DNA from: Nymphaea colorata
Taxonomy: Eukaryota > Streptophyta > Magnoliopsida > Nymphaeales > Nymphaeaceae
Assembly (NCBI RefSeq): GCF_008831285.2
Contig: NC_045139.1
Location: 5,926,704-5,990,703, forward strand
DNA: 64,000 bases
Reading direction: 5' to 3'
In this document: positions 34,811-48,449 of the stretch, piece after piece
Layout of the letters: every line of letters begins with the position of its first letter
Position numbering within the stretch: position 1 is the stretch's first letter
Position numbers and translations under genes: made by a program
The notes under the pieces: generated by a model
Told to the model about the DNA's origin: nothing
Seen by the model: the letters and a program-made list of their open reading frames with translations, nothing else
Database searches by the model: none

Positions 34811-37098
34811 AATTGAATTGTTTTCAGAAGACTGATTTGAAGCTCGAGCAGCCAGAACTGGCTGAGGAACAAGTGGCGCAGAACCAATCTTTTGCTTTGC
34901 AGGGATTAACCTTGCAGAATTTTAAAACCCGAATAACTCAGACGGCATCCATTCTCAGTTTTGCATACTGCACAAGACTACGTTAACATGGAAAAAACTC
35001 TTCCCACTATGATCTGTTAATGCACCGATTCTGAATATGCCCTACCACCATCATAGTTCCATGGTCAACCGCCCCTTAAACGACCAACATAGCATCTCAA
35101 TTCGACCAAATTATCAACACGAAACTCAAAAACTATGCACAGTCTGCCTTAATTCTGATCATACGTTTAAGATCAATACATCAATATGACATGAACAACA
35201 AATCATCTACGGTTTCTCAAACAGAACAAAAAACAAAAAAAAACGAAAAGAATCCACCTCCAATACTTGGATTTCCAAAATTCCAAAACAAAAGGAATCG
35301 ATAATAGAAAAACTCAGCAGAGGAATGCACAATTAATGGACGAAGTGAAGACTTCTCGCAGTAACCGAGGAACAATTACACAAGTTCAAGGACACGATCA
35401 AAGTGGAAACGGTAAATAGATCTCTTATTTATAATTAATTTTTATTTTCTTAATTTGTTTTTAGAAACAAATACAATTTTTAATATTCTTCCCAATTTAC
35501 AACCAATTTAACCGTTGAATCAATTGATAGGCTGATTTGATTTTCAAAATGATTTCTTTGGAGGGCAAAGAGATGGCAGCAACACATCAGACAAGCCAAA
35601 CTTGTTGCATCTTGAAACCAAGGTGTCACTTATGGCTATCCAACAAGTTCGGTTCACGAGAAATACAATCCCCTTTCATACACCTAAGACATTGATATCT
35701 TGCTTTCATCCAACACTTCCCAACAAGAAGCCTCTAACGCTAACCTTGGCTGTAGGCATCAGTATTCGATAATAGATCAACACAGTGACAATTTTCTAGC
35801 AATTTTCTAGGCATCCCAAACGTTATCTTCTGTCTTGTTAGGGTAAGTGCGGAAACAAATTCCTAAAATAAAGATTAAATTTGGAGCTTGCTACCTGATG
35901 GGATGGGGAGAAGGGCGAGGCTTCGGCAGCTTAATAAGCATAAAAATGAAATATTCTCTGAAAATAGCAACATCGATTCACTTCACCTCATACTCGATTC
36001 ACTTCGATTCACTTCACTGCAAGACTAAAAGTTTTCTGGCTGGGACCAGTTAGTACTTCGATGGCAGACTCTGTGGCACAATCTTCGGCTCCATGTTGTA
36101 AAAGAATTTGTCATTTGCTATATAAAATAAAGAACAGCAGACACGGGCCAACTTGGCAATTATTGCAAAGCGATAAATGGGTATTGGCTTTTAGGGGTGC
36201 AAACGGTTCAGACATAATATGATATTCAAATCCAATTGCAAGTAGTTTGATTGGACAAGAAAATTTACATTATGATTAATGATCAATTGTTGATATAGTA
36301 GAAGGTTAAATTTTCACAGGCATCTGAATCCAAATTACATGCAAAAGTTTTGATACAGCTTTCCGTTTTTAAATGTTGGATCCAAAACTAATTCAGACCC
36401 ATACTGATAATTATGATCCGGACTTAAAAGAAGATCGTATGAACGATTAGTCCCACAAATTAAAAGGCTAGTAATAAACAAAATCTTAGATTTCGTGGCT
36501 CTTTCAAAAGTCGATAGCTGTTGCTTAAACTGTAAACCATCCCCAACAGATTTGTAAGCCTAAATTTGCAAAACATAGTTTACAATATTAAAAATGATGT
36601 CATTTGCAAAATTTTACTAGAGGATCTCTTTCTCATCTCGGGTCTTTCTATTAATTCGTCTAAATGTCATCTTTTTTTCATTCATGCAGATCTAGCTACA
36701 GTATTTCTGAAGTTGTATTTGGAGGTTGTGTTTTTTGGGAGGAGCACAACAACAGGGTGACACCTTATCATCATCGAAGTCCATGGCATGCCTTGTGCAG
36801 GAGGATGTCCACTTTGCTATTCAGCTACTGCATCGTCTTTCATCTGCTCCATATATCTGTTCTCTGCCCACAACAACAACAAGTGTATTTCAGTTGGATG
36901 CAGTGTGAATGCATCTGTTCAACTTACTCTTCATATTGACCCCAACTTTTGCCCCTAACTAGCTCTCTCTCTCCTCCCCCCTATTGCTTTTACTTATTTG
37001 CTCTTGCTTTTTTGCTAATATTTCTCTTTTTGTCATTTTCATTTTTTGTTTTGATATTGCTTGGTAACACCTTATGTGAATTTTCAATTTGTTGGGAC

Positions 37099-37171
<73 letters not shown>

Positions 37172-37875
37172 TAGCGTTTATTATGTAGCTATTAATGTGT
37201 TTTTGGAGCAAGACAACGTCAAGGAGGCATGCGGCGACACATAGTTATTTTATAATTACACTAGATTTTCAGAGAGTACAGGAGTCATACATAACACAAC
37301 CATTTGAAAAATGTAAATTTATTGAAACAGGTTGTAAAACATGTGAAGGTGTCAAATAAAAAACTTTAAATATAACTTCTGATTGTTGCCATGTTATTGC
37401 ATAATTGTCCTTTTAAACTTGGTGGTAGATCTTACCCTTAATTTTCTTAAAATAATGCGCTTGCATGTATATTGTATAGATACATTATATTTAAAGTTTA
37501 AACCATCTTAAAATGCTTCTAAAATTAAGATATGTTTTGCATGTCATCTGTTCTTAATCACTGTTACTTGGAAGTCATGTAGTACACTTGACCACCCTCG
37601 GTATGAAATTTTAATCTCATCTGTCTAAAATACAAACTTAAAAAATTGCGTAGCTTACTACATGGTCGTGCAAGTCGGATTATCAATTTTATTAAATAAC
37701 CAAAAAGTTCCAAAAATATTAGGGAGACACAGAGCGGAGTGGACCCAGAAATTAAAGAACCTGAATCTCCCACTTTCTCTCTCCCTCTGGACTGAGAGGC
37801 GGCATCTGGTATTTAAACACGACTCGAGGTAGGCGGAGCAACGTTCTCCCTCTCTGTTTCAGAGAGGCCTTAGCT
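34811..37875. other. Intergenic, 3 kb, without a supported gene
   Basis: AT-rich DNA. A single hAT-type terminus TAGGGGTGCAAACGG appears at 36192 without a visible partner. A (CA)n(TA)n microsatellite spans 37101-37169. A TCGATTCACTTC repeat lies at about 35974-36018. The last 200 bases should hold the promoter and 5' UTR of the transporter gene. Confidence 0.5.
37101..37169. repeat. Compound (CA)n(TA)n microsatellite
   Basis: About 17 CA units run straight into about 17 TA units. The ORFs over it are low-complexity artefacts. Confidence 0.95.
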
Positions 37876-39509
37876 ATGGAGCTGTTCTTCTACCTTCTGT
37901 TTGGGTCCCTCTCGGTGGTGGTGGCCGTACTTGAATTGAGCAAGACGAGCAAAGATCGAATTGCCACTACCTCTTCTTTCAATTCGTTCAAGAACAATTA
38001 CCTCGTCGTCTACTCTTTGATGATGGGTACTCCCATCAATTCCTCCACTTTATCAGTTTTATTTTCCCTTTGCACAAGAAAGGAGAATAACGGATGCTTC
38101 TTTTTCTAGATGTTTTTTTTTTTCCTGACTTCGTTCTTGGCCTGTTTTGTGGTTGTGAAATGCACTTGATGGTGCTGGCATTTCCTGGTTAGATCTATGG
38201 CTCCACGGAGCACCCATTGAAGTTTCTACCAATTATTTTTTAAAGTTCGTCGTGGACTAAGATTTGGGGTTTCGTGAGGTTGGATCCGGACTTCTGGTGG
38301 CATCTTTTGTTTCTGGCGAAAATGTGATGATTTTAATGTGTTAGGGGAGTAGATTCCTTCGTTGCTGTCTTTGGTACGAAGAATTCATTTTTATTATTTA
38401 GTGTTGCTTTAAGTGGTGTAGATCTCATCTCTGCGGCTTGTTGGCCGTATCAAATTTTGGTTGATCTATCAGCCATGGTTATCATTCTGCTGCTTCTACA
38501 AGGGAGGAGGGGGGAGGGGGGGAGAGAGAAGAAGTAAAATGGGTACCAGTTACTATTGTAGAACATGTTACTGTAATTCTTGTTTATTTTGTATTATGTT
38601 GTACAGTTGCAATGATCCTTACCTACGTGAAGTAATTTTTATATTCTCTTTCGGACTTTATGGTTCTTAGGATTGTCATTCTGCCCTTGGGAACTATCTG
38701 TGTTTGGGAGGTGGAAATTTCTGAATTGGATTTGCTTACGGTCCTTGTGTTGCGACTTACAGAATTGATGGTATTTATCTTGTAGTCTATGACCCACCCT
38801 GGGATTAACTAGTTCGTCATGTTTGTTGGAATCTTTGTATCTTAGAAAAATATTTAAATGACTTACACGGTTTAGTCACACAAGCAACTGGATATGTGGT
38901 TCCTGTAAATTGACCATGTACAGAAGCTCCATGGAACACAACGCATTAGCCATTAAGGGGATTTTGATTGCGTATATTGTTTTCCTTTTTCTCTTGACTG
39001 AATGTTGGGCATGCTTTGTTCGGTATCTTTTGTAATTCCTATTTATGCTCAGTTCTTTTCAGTTTGATCTGATGATAGTTCTCTCTTAATAGTTAATACT
39101 ATGTGTCTTTTGCGATTAATTCATCTGCTATTCATGCATCAATGTTGCCTGAAAAAAGTATGGTTTCTTGTCTTCCTTACCCTGACATTAAGGGTGGGGT
39201 GAAGAAACAAAACTTAGGTTCTTCTGTGAATTGCTATAGATCTTCCTTGAATGATCAATAACATTAGATTGTTATGAGAATTTCATGGTTAAATATTTTC
39301 TTTGCTCATTGCAGCTGGAGACTGGCTTCAGGGGCCGTATGTTTACTATCTTTATAGTCAATATGGTTTCGGAAAGGGGGATATTGGACGTTTATTCATT
39401 GCTGGTTTTGGTTCTTCTATGTTGTTTGGAACGATTGTTGGATCCTTGGCTGACAAGCAGTGAGTTCTCTCTTCCAATGATTGTTCATCTGTTCTTCTAG
39501 CCTTTTTTT

Positions 39510-39601
<92 letters not shown>

Positions 39602-41691
39602 TGTGTGAGTGTGTGTGTGTGGGGTGACCAAGTAATTGGTTTGATGTGCAGAGGACGAAAAAGGGCTTGTATAACCTACTGCGTAACCTACATCCTTAGT
39701 TGTATCACGAAGCACTCTCCCCAATACAAAGTTTTGATGTTGGGGCGTATATTAGGAGGGATTGCTACTTCTCTGCTGTTTTCAGCATTTGAGTCATGGC
39801 TTGTTGCTGAGCATTTTAAGGTTAGTTTTCTCAGCTGCATAAGAAAGTTTTTCTAGGTTGATGTCATTCTTGCTATTATTATTCAACTGCTAACAACCCC
39901 TCTTTGGATAAAGCCGTTGGTCTCTGTTTCCTTTGCTGAGGGAAAGATTTTATGTATGCTAAATTCCTTAGGTGTATTGCTTCAAGTTCATCCCAGAGAT
40001 AGTTGAACTTTTTTGTGTAGCTGAACACTCAGGGTGAGTCGGTTTTGCCCTTCCTTTAGAGTATCGTTGACCTTTCTTTCTTTGGCGTGTGCAAAAAAAA
40101 ATTCTCTGTTTCTTGATCCTGGCATGCTAAGCAATTCTTGAAATTGAAGTGTTGTCTAAGTACATGTTACTATGTTAGACAGGATAGAGATACATATACT
40201 ATGGTCGGGATGGAAGGAATAATCTTTCCATAAGTTGTAGATATCCATGATTACTTGTTGATAAAATGCAATTCTTTTGACTAGTGAAGACTCGAAGACA
40301 AAGTTTTCTGCGTTGTTTTGTCTGCCTTTTGTTTGGTGGTCTAAATTTTGAAGTTGTGACATTTTTTGAATGCTTTCCTGTACAGAGGGGATTTGAACCA
40401 CAGTGGCTCTCATTGACATTCTCCAAGGCAATATTTCTTGGAAATGGTCTGGTTGCCATAATCTCTGGCTTATTTGCAAACACACTTGCTGATACTTTGT
40501 CCTTTGGTCCTGTTGCTCCTTTTGATGCTGCTGCATGCTTTCTTGCAATTGGAATGGCTATTATCCTGTCATCTTGGACTGAAAACTATGGAGATCCCTC
40601 AGAGAGCAAGGACTTACTTACCCAGTTCAAGGGAGCTGCAGTGGCAATTGCTTCTGGTGAGAACGAGAGGGAGAGGGAGAGGGAGAGGGAGAGGGAGAGG
40701 GAGAGTTTTTGAATTTGATGGCCTTTTGTTTACTTAATCATGTTATTTTATTTGCCTAGATGAGAGAATTGCTTTGCTGGGTGCCATACAGTCCTTGTTT
40801 GAGGGCTCCATGTACACTTTTGTATTCCTTTGGACACCTGCCCTAAGTCCAAATGAAGAAGAAATTCCTCATGGTTTCATTTTTGCTACCTTCATGTTGT
40901 CTTCTATGTTGGGAAGCTCTATTGCTTCGAGGCTGATGGCTCGGGTATCCTTGAAAGTGGAAGGTTACATGCAAATTATTTTTCTCATCTCAGCATCCAC
41001 ATTCCTGCTTCCAATTCTCACCACGGTATGACCATAAATCTTCTTCAGTAATTCTCAAGTTCCTTTCTACTTAGTTTTGACCAATAACCGGATGTGAATA
41101 ACCTGAAACAGTTTTTGGTAGCACCTTCAAATGTAAGAGGTGGAAGCATGTCGTATGCTGGTTGTCTTCAGCTCTTTGGATTCTGTATATTTGAGGCATG
41201 TGTCGGCATATTTTGGCCATCTATTATGAAAATGAGGTCTCAATACATCCCTGAAGAAGCCAGAAGCACAATTATGAACTTTTTCCGCATTCCTCTCAAC
41301 ATTTTTGTGTGCATTGTCCTTTACAATGTAAGAAACCGTTTTGCCTATCATTCATATAATGCTAATATTTCATTCTTCAAATGCTAATCTGTGATTCGTG
41401 CATGCTATTTAAAGGTTAATGCATTCCCCATCACTGTCATGTTCGGTATGTGTTCAATTTTCCTCTTCATGGCATCAATACTACAAAGGCGACTCATGTT
41501 TGTTGCAGAGCTTCACAAGCAAAGTAAGTTGTCATTGCTCTTTGCAAAAAGGAAAAAAAAAACTGTCTTGCTGTAGCTATTCTACTACTCTTATGGTAAC
41601 TGATTGAGCTGTTTCTTTCTTCATAGAACCACAAGATGGTTGGTCAGCAATTAAAGAAAGGAATCCAGAACAAGAGCCTCTAAACATTTGA
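37876..41691 (+). CDS. Molybdate-anion transporter-like MFS protein (MFSD5 family)
   Basis: Eight exons (37876-38026, 39315-39459, 39652-39820, 40386-40656, 40760-41025, 41112-41327, 41415-41523, 41627-41691) join in phase to 463 residues; I recall about 460 for Arabidopsis At4g27720. The protein is hydrophobic throughout, with about 12 membrane helices. Family blocks are AGDWLQGPYVYYLYSQYGF, the MFS loop SLADKQGRKRA, GRILGGIATSLLFSAFESWL, FSKAIFLGNGLVAI and EEARSTIMNFFRIPLN. Members take up molybdate in algae and animals; the plant substrate is inferred. The start follows a CT-rich leader and is the first ATG of the family block. Intron 2 holds a long (CT)n(GT)n tract and intron 4 begins with a GA/GGGA array right after the donor. 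STR14 is about 11 kb away on the other strand. Confidence 0.93.
39511..39624. repeat. Long (CT)n(GT)n microsatellite in transporter intron 2
   Basis: More than 35 CT units followed by GT units fill most of the 192 bp intron between exons 2 and 3, directly upstream of its acceptor region. Confidence 0.95.
40662..40706. repeat. (GAGAGG)n array next to transporter exon 4 donor
   Basis: Repeated GAGAGG units start a few bases after the donor GTGAGAAC of exon 4 and take up nearly half of the 103 bp intron 4. Confidence 0.9.
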
Positions 41692-43463
41692 AGTTACAGC
41701 CTGAGGTGGTCAGATATAAAAAAATGTGGCTATTTGGTCAGATAAAAATATGGCTATGTTCCTGAAACTGATAGATTCAGCAAATCATTTCTAGCTTTTT
41801 GTTCAGCACCGTTATTCTAAAGAACGAAAAAAGGATGCATGGTTGCAGCAGAATAATGACATTGTCATGCGGAAACCTGACTGAACCGGAACTCGAAGAC
41901 TTTCTACAGGCACTTATGGAGGTTCTGCAACTTGATATATAGATGAAAATGTGACGGGTGAACTTAGCTGCACAAGTCTACACATAGGTGGTTTTGTAAT
42001 TTTGAATTTTGTTGAACAGAGCAAGATCAGTATAGGTTTCTCAGCATTCTACATTTAATTCTTTTCTCTGTTCTTTTGTTTAACGTGAATTTTGTGAGCA
42101 CACAAGTGATATGATTTTTGTGTAGTGGATGGGGACAAAAAATCAACTATTATTTTGACTCTACATTGTAACTATCCTATCTTAACTAAGAAAATATATT
42201 TGATTTTCAGTTATTATTGTCTATGATTAATGACCTTTGAGGTAAACCAACAAGTTTTCTGGATATGTCAACCTCACCAACTCTGAAGGTGTTTGTTTAC
42301 CCTTGCTCCATTCTGATTTCTGGATGTCTCGGCACCTAAACCTGAGATTCCCTCTCCTTACCATCAGGTAACTCTTAAGTTGTGATGGAGGATGAACTCT
42401 CCTGTAATTGAATTCTAGACTCCAAGACTTCCACTTGAAAGGCTTATAACCTCCTAAGAAGGTCTGTATGTCCCTTGTGGCTGTGGGTTATAACTTAGTA
42501 TTACAAAATGATTGAAAGCTGCTAAATTCTCTGCAAACTTAGATCACCATTAGATGGGCTTGGTGAAAAGACGCATCATCTTCCTTTTGACAACTCCATA
42601 TCTAACCACTAATGCATCTTTTTCGAAGTGAAAAATAACTTTACTTCACGAAGATTTTTTTTGCGTGCCGAAACCGGGTTTTTCATATATATGTGAAGAG
42701 AGAAAAGCGGTTCTCATCCAGTTTTGCATTGATTACGATCTACATGTTAGGTTAATTTTTTTGCTATTTACGTAAAGAATCGTCTGTACCATATCATGGA
42801 ATTATGACTTCTTCGATGAATTGGTGGACCATTGATTTTTCATGCAATGAAAAACAGATAAAATCATGAATTCTCCATAATCTACCATGTGTTTCTGATT
42901 ATACAAGTTGTGGATTCCAAATCTAAGAATGTAATCAACGAAATATTTTTGTCGTTACGAAATGAGTGACGGTAGCATTTGCACACTATAGCTTCCTTTG
43001 GACTCATTTACCCCCTTCACACACATGCAAAATCGTGCACACATGCAAATACTGGAGCAACCTTGTATTTAAAGCCAGTCCATTCCAATAGTACAGTATG
43101 ATTTGCTTACTGAAGAAGCAGCTTAACATTAGGTGCTTCAAATTAAAATTAAATTTCAAAGAGTGCCAATAGCAATACATAATGTAGTGAATACACATTC
43201 AGGCATGAGCTTGAAGGCTTGAAGCAAAATTCATGGGTCATTATACACCTTTGGTTCAATCTGTTCAATAGAAATGGAATCAATTGGATTAATAAACAAT
43301 ATCAATACAAACAATACGTCAAAGTGGAGCAGCTGTCTGGACAAATCAATTCCCACTAGAAACCTATTCGTATTGCAATGAATCAATGATGCCTACCATT
43401 GTGACGCACAAACAAATAAAGAAACTTGTTAATTTACATGAAAGAGGCCTCTGCTCTGTTCCT
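41692..43463. other. 3' UTRs of convergent genes and intergenic DNA
   Basis: The transporter (plus) and F-box gene (minus) converge here. The first 400 bases are likely transporter 3' UTR. No other gene was seen. Confidence 0.5.
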
Positions 43464-46400
43464 CTACAACAATCTGCTTCTCTTTGTGTTGCACATTGCA
43501 ACTTCCAGATCTCCAACAAAGAACAGGATCTTGTCTAGAAGACCTAACTTCGGTTCATGTCCTTCTGCAGGTTCCTCAGCAACAGGCCACATGCTGCGAG
43601 ATGCCTTTTCTTCCTTCTTTCCTATTATTGAACCCAAGTGGCGTTGGATCACACCTTGGTGAACTATGTAATAGTCAGAGCCTTCCCTGATGATTTTTAG
43701 TCCCCTAAAAAAGGAAAACATTGGACAGTAAGACTCTTTGCATGGTCAGCTGATTGTGTGGTGTGTGCGCCTGGGTGCAAGTACACATTCATGTGCACTT
43801 GCAGGTGCACAATGACCTGATGTTCATTGCCCCATCATTTCCTTCACAGAGATTGCCGGCAATTTATATGAGCTGCATTGTTACCACACCATAACTGGAA
43901 AACCATTAAAAAAGCAAGAAATGATATTGGGAAACAGCACAATACTATCACTAAACTTCACATATTTATTTACGAATTTTTTATTTTTTCTTGTAACTTT
44001 TACATCTTAGAACGTTTTCTCCTTTTCTGTTGTTTTTTCATAAACTTTACTTTTCTGTTTTCTGTTGTGAGATTTATTAAAAAACCTATACTCTCTTGAG
44101 TTATTGTGACGTATAACAAAAACAATATCTTCTGGACTGGTGTCTCTGCGTGTGTGCGTGGATTCTTTCATAGAGTGGGTGACTGCTTCACGATGTGATT
44201 TTTCAAATTTCATTTTTTGCTGCTATAATACATAATTTCAGAATATGAAAGTAAACATCCTTAAAAACTTATGTCCAATAACGGCAGGTGTCATGACCGA
44301 CAATCACTGGCTGAGAAACTACAGCTGGAATTCCCCAACCTATGAGTTCTCTACTTGTACCCAAGTAGTCACCACTGAACTGGAAAGGAAAATTTCTTAC
44401 AATCCAACTCGATCGCAGCGATCCTGGACTTCGTAGACATCTTTCCATGACTTGGTGCCGACAGGTCCATAAAACTCAGCACTGCTTTTTCCCCAGCGCT
44501 TCTTAAAAAGGTTGTGCCACAAAAGGTTCTGCGAAGCCACGCTCCTCCAATTCCTGCAAACTGGTTGATATTACAGGACTTTTAAATGCTTGAATGTAGA
44601 ATTTATAGATTTAACTTGAATAATCTATGAAAGTTTCTTTCAGAGTAGATGAATGCAATCACAAGTACCATCAGAACTGTTGACAGGAAACAAAAGGATG
44701 GGAATGAAGGAGCTCATATCCTCTTCCCGCAGACACAGTAAACCATTTTATGGAGGTAAAAAGAATGATAAACCAAAAGACGTTCTTAGAAGTCTGAATT
44801 CAGATGCTTGCCCGCCAGCCATATTATGCATGTGTTGTGTTGGAGTCCAGTGTGATACAGTAATCAGTATTGCAGTTCTGATCACTTGCCTTTTATGGGC
44901 ACATTCTTTAGAAAATCACATCCCAAATCTTCATTAAAAACTTTAAGAGGGATACTAACAAATTCACAGAAATGCAGGTCATACACCGTCCTAAACATAT
45001 CATTAAACACTACTATCTGTGGAATATATATAGAATGAATTGGGGTTTTGGTTTAAGGGCATATGGAGATTCTCATTTGTGGAAGTACCTCTATTGCTAA
45101 CAATACCAAATCAAGACCTTTTCTTGTCAGTTATTGTGAGCTCAATCCTAGTGAAAAAAAAAGTCCAAACCAGATCCTCAACATTCAATCCTCTAGGATC
45201 AAAGTTCTCTATGAAAGTCACCTTTGCAAAGAGTAACATGCAGAAAATCTTAGTTCCATTGAAAGCTTAGTCCCATTTCTTTTGCAGTTTTAGTGACACC
45301 AACACAATATTCCTACTAAAACAAGAATATAAGTAGAGGAAACCTCACAACAAGTCATATTTCAGATAAGTTTACCGTAACAAGAACTCCAGATTTACAA
45401 GGAGTGATAGAAAAACAGATTACGGTGCCCTGGTGTATCTCTAGCAATCAATATTAGTAAAACAGAAATTCCTCTGCACAACCTTAACATAAAAAGAAAC
45501 TAATTTTCCAATTGCCATAGTTAAAATATACCATCATGAGTTTGTTAGTGGGAAGAATACTGGACTCAAAAAAAGTGATATAAGCAGGTAACTCCTTGGG
45601 CTTGTGTCTTTGGATAAAGTTCATTCCAACATCATTTCATGTTAACAAGATGCTGTGCGTGTCCTGATAACCTTCAATGTATAAGGAACCCCCATTTCAG
45701 CCAGCAGCCAGTACCTGAAACAACAACCTAGACACGCCATGCAGGATTTCATACTATAACCTTTCTGTATTAGATTCGTGAACATAACTGCTTCTCATAC
45801 TGTCAAGTAACATACACGCTGAAAAAGGAAGAGAAAAGAGGGTTCCTGAAGGAAACTCAATCAGCATTCAGACGGTATTTCTTCCTGTAACATCTTATTT
45901 TTCTAGTTTCCCTTCTACAACTTCATTTAAATTTTCCTTTCCTTTTCACTAGCTTCCTAAAGTCCTTTTTTTGGATTCTTAAAGTAAATCGAACTAAGAA
46001 CCCAAAAGCATCCAATTAACTACAGAGAAGGAGGTTATGAGAGGGTGAAGTTTTCGTTAAACTGAGGTATATGGAGGATCTAAGAGCTTCAGTTCCTTAA
46101 CATAGAACAGTCTCTCCTGCAATATAACTGAACTCGACATACGAAATAAGAGCAGAATTCTCTTGACACAGACAGTAAGTATGAATCAACTGGTTTGACC
46201 AATAAATTACAAACAGTAAGATCTGTCTCATGTCAAATGTCAATCAGAATCACAAAGATCCAGTACCGTGGCAAAAGTCGATCACAGCCTCATCAAACTA
46301 ACTACCATTTTCAAGTAAACCGACCCATCATCGTTTCCTCTTTGACTCAAAGCTAAAGAGCTACACATTACCCATCAATTTCCCAATTGTTGATCTGACG

Positions 46401-46854
46401 GACATTCAGTTTCCCACTTGAAGCAACGAGACAGAAGCAAAGCCAACAACCATTTCTCAGATAATTGTATCTACCTTACAATTCCTTCTTTCGAGACCAA
46501 ACAAGAGAATTCTTCAAATTGTCATCTAAATTCCTTGTGCCCCTTCAGAATTCTAGGCCAAAATGAACCACTTCCTCCCTTGAAGCGGAAAGCGATTAAA
46601 CGAGACAAAATTTCAAGGTCTCAGCAAGGAAGCATTCAACCAGATGCACACATAAACTGAAGAACTACATAAAGCGAAGCAGAAAATTTACCCGTTGTGG
46701 ATCGATCCAATGACACGAACTGGAAGCAACGAACAAAACAACTAAGAATTAGATAAAGAAAAGAAGAGACTTGACCTTGTTGAGCAATCGCTAGATGTTG
46801 GTGGTCCAGTAGGAGGAAGATTTTCTGATAGATCTCGATCGGTAGTTTTTCCAT
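43464..46854 (-). CDS. Small F-box protein
   Basis: Three exons (46854-46776, 44560-44401, 43704-43464) join in phase to 159 residues. The F-box lies at the N-terminus: MEKLPIEIYQKIFLLLDHQH, then AIAQQVCRNWRSVASQNLLW and HNLFKKRWG. F-box proteins link substrates to SCF ubiquitin ligases through SKP1. The remainder has KSWKDVYEVQDRCDRVGLGL, EGSDYYIVHQG and LLDKILFFVGDLEVA. I recall similar small plant proteins such as At4g23960, but the name is unsure and the substrate unknown. Exon 2 starts at the acceptor AACCAG before TTTGCAGG, because only this gives QQVCRNW. An in-frame ATG at 46923 would add 23 residues ahead of the conserved start. Intron 1 is 2.2 kb. Confidence 0.8.
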
Positions 46855-46855
46855 C

Positions 46856-47981
46856 GTCCAAAGAAGGATCCGAGGGAAAATTCTTCTCCAAATTCTCTGA
46901 GTTGCTTCATCAAGGAGAGACACCTGCCGTTTACTTTTTACTCTTTTTTCTCTCCATGTGGCAACTTTGCTTTCACAGATTGGCGGAGCCTTTGTTGGCA
47001 GCTGCCACGTGTTCAGCAGCTGTCCCCATAAACCTTATTACGCCGTTCTTGAGCCATGGCGACTTCTTCTGCCAAATTCTGAGCGTCCATATGAAATCCA
47101 CTCTCTTGCTGTCATTTCATTCAGATTTTTTTTCTCTCAATAGTCTGATACATATATCAGACTATTTTCATCTGCGTGCTCCCGATGTCCCTTTATATTA
47201 ATTAGTTTAATTCATCAGATAGCTGCCAAAAGTTATCGACCTTTTTTCATCCAAAATTTCTAGACATTAAAATTGACTACTAAAAATTGTTGTAACATAA
47301 TCTTCAATAATGACTACTTTAAGTCCTTTCAAGAGTCTTAAAATATTTTGATATCAAAAGTAAAACCCGGCCTCATGTACCGCGTCAAAATCGAAGTTGG
47401 TTCACAACCAAAAGAAACTATACTTAATTAGCACGAAATATGAGTATATAAACCCCTTATGAATTCTCAAAATTTTTAATCTAAATTTCAAGTGTTTTTA
47501 CACATGTGGGGTATCATAACAATATATTCCCTATCTGAATCTTCGCTCAGCCTTTGGTTCTGTTCTGCCATGGGGTTCCCTTTGGCCTAATTCTAAGAAG
47601 GATTGAATTTTAATTTGCTGTATCCAAAGACATGCCTATATTTACATACGACATGAAGCACCGGATTATGATGGATCTGATCGGCCCAAAAAACCTCCAA
47701 TTTAAAAGATCTGTGTTAGAAAAAGAGAAGAGGGAAATCATAGACAAAACGTTATTAATGTTTTCACAATATTGTCACTGATACTGATAACAATCACAGA
47801 ACGCTGTAATTGGATGCTATGTAGCCATTGCATTATGTCAGCGTATTCTTGGTTCACATAAAATGACAGAAAAATAAAATGGGTTCTTATTCGGGCCTTA
47901 AACACATCATTTTCAGACCTATATATGAATTGCTCACTCTTTTTACCTGCATCAAGTGTCCAATCTTATACTAAAGTGAAG
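46856..47981. other. F-box gene upstream region and intergenic DNA
   Basis: The first 70-100 bases are probably the 5' UTR of the F-box gene. Beyond that the DNA is AT-rich with no supported gene. Confidence 0.5.
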
Positions 47982-47989
47982 ATGGGCAT

Positions 47990-48441
47990 TAGGGGTGAAC
48001 ACAAGCCGAGTAGAGCTCGAGTTCAGTCAGCTCGAGCTTCGAGCTCGAGCTCAGCTCGACTAATGAAACCTCGAGTTTCACTCGGCTCGAGCTCCTCAGC
48101 AGGTACGTGTTGAGCTCGAGCTCGACTCGGCAGTTACGTGTTGAGCTCGAGGTCGACAAACTCGTTTGAATAGAATTAATATTCATTGTTATGTGTTGAG
48201 CTCAGGCTCGACTTGATTAAGGTTCAACAAACTCGTAAACTAGTTTGAATATATCGACTTGATTAAGGTTCAAGCTCAATTTGGTACTTACTTTTTTGAG
48301 CTCGAACTCAACTTTATTATTTGAACGAGTTGACTCATGAATTCGAGCTCGACTCGTTAAGCAAATGACTCAGCTCGAACTTATTCACGAGCCGAGCATT
48401 AACGAGTCGAGCTTGAGTAGCTCGACTCGTTGTTTGCCCTA
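47990..48441. mobile_element. hAT-like non-autonomous element, copy 3 (complete)
   Basis: About 452 bp. It starts TAGGGGTGAACA and ends TGTTTGCCCTA, with a body of CTCGAGCTCGACTCG variants matching copies 1 and 2. The flanking octamers are ATGGGCAT (47982-47989) and ATGAACAT (48442-48449), identical at six of eight positions, consistent with an aged 8 bp hAT target duplication. There is no coding capacity, so movement would have depended on a transposase from elsewhere. Confidence 0.7.
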
Positions 48442-48449
48442 ATGAACAT

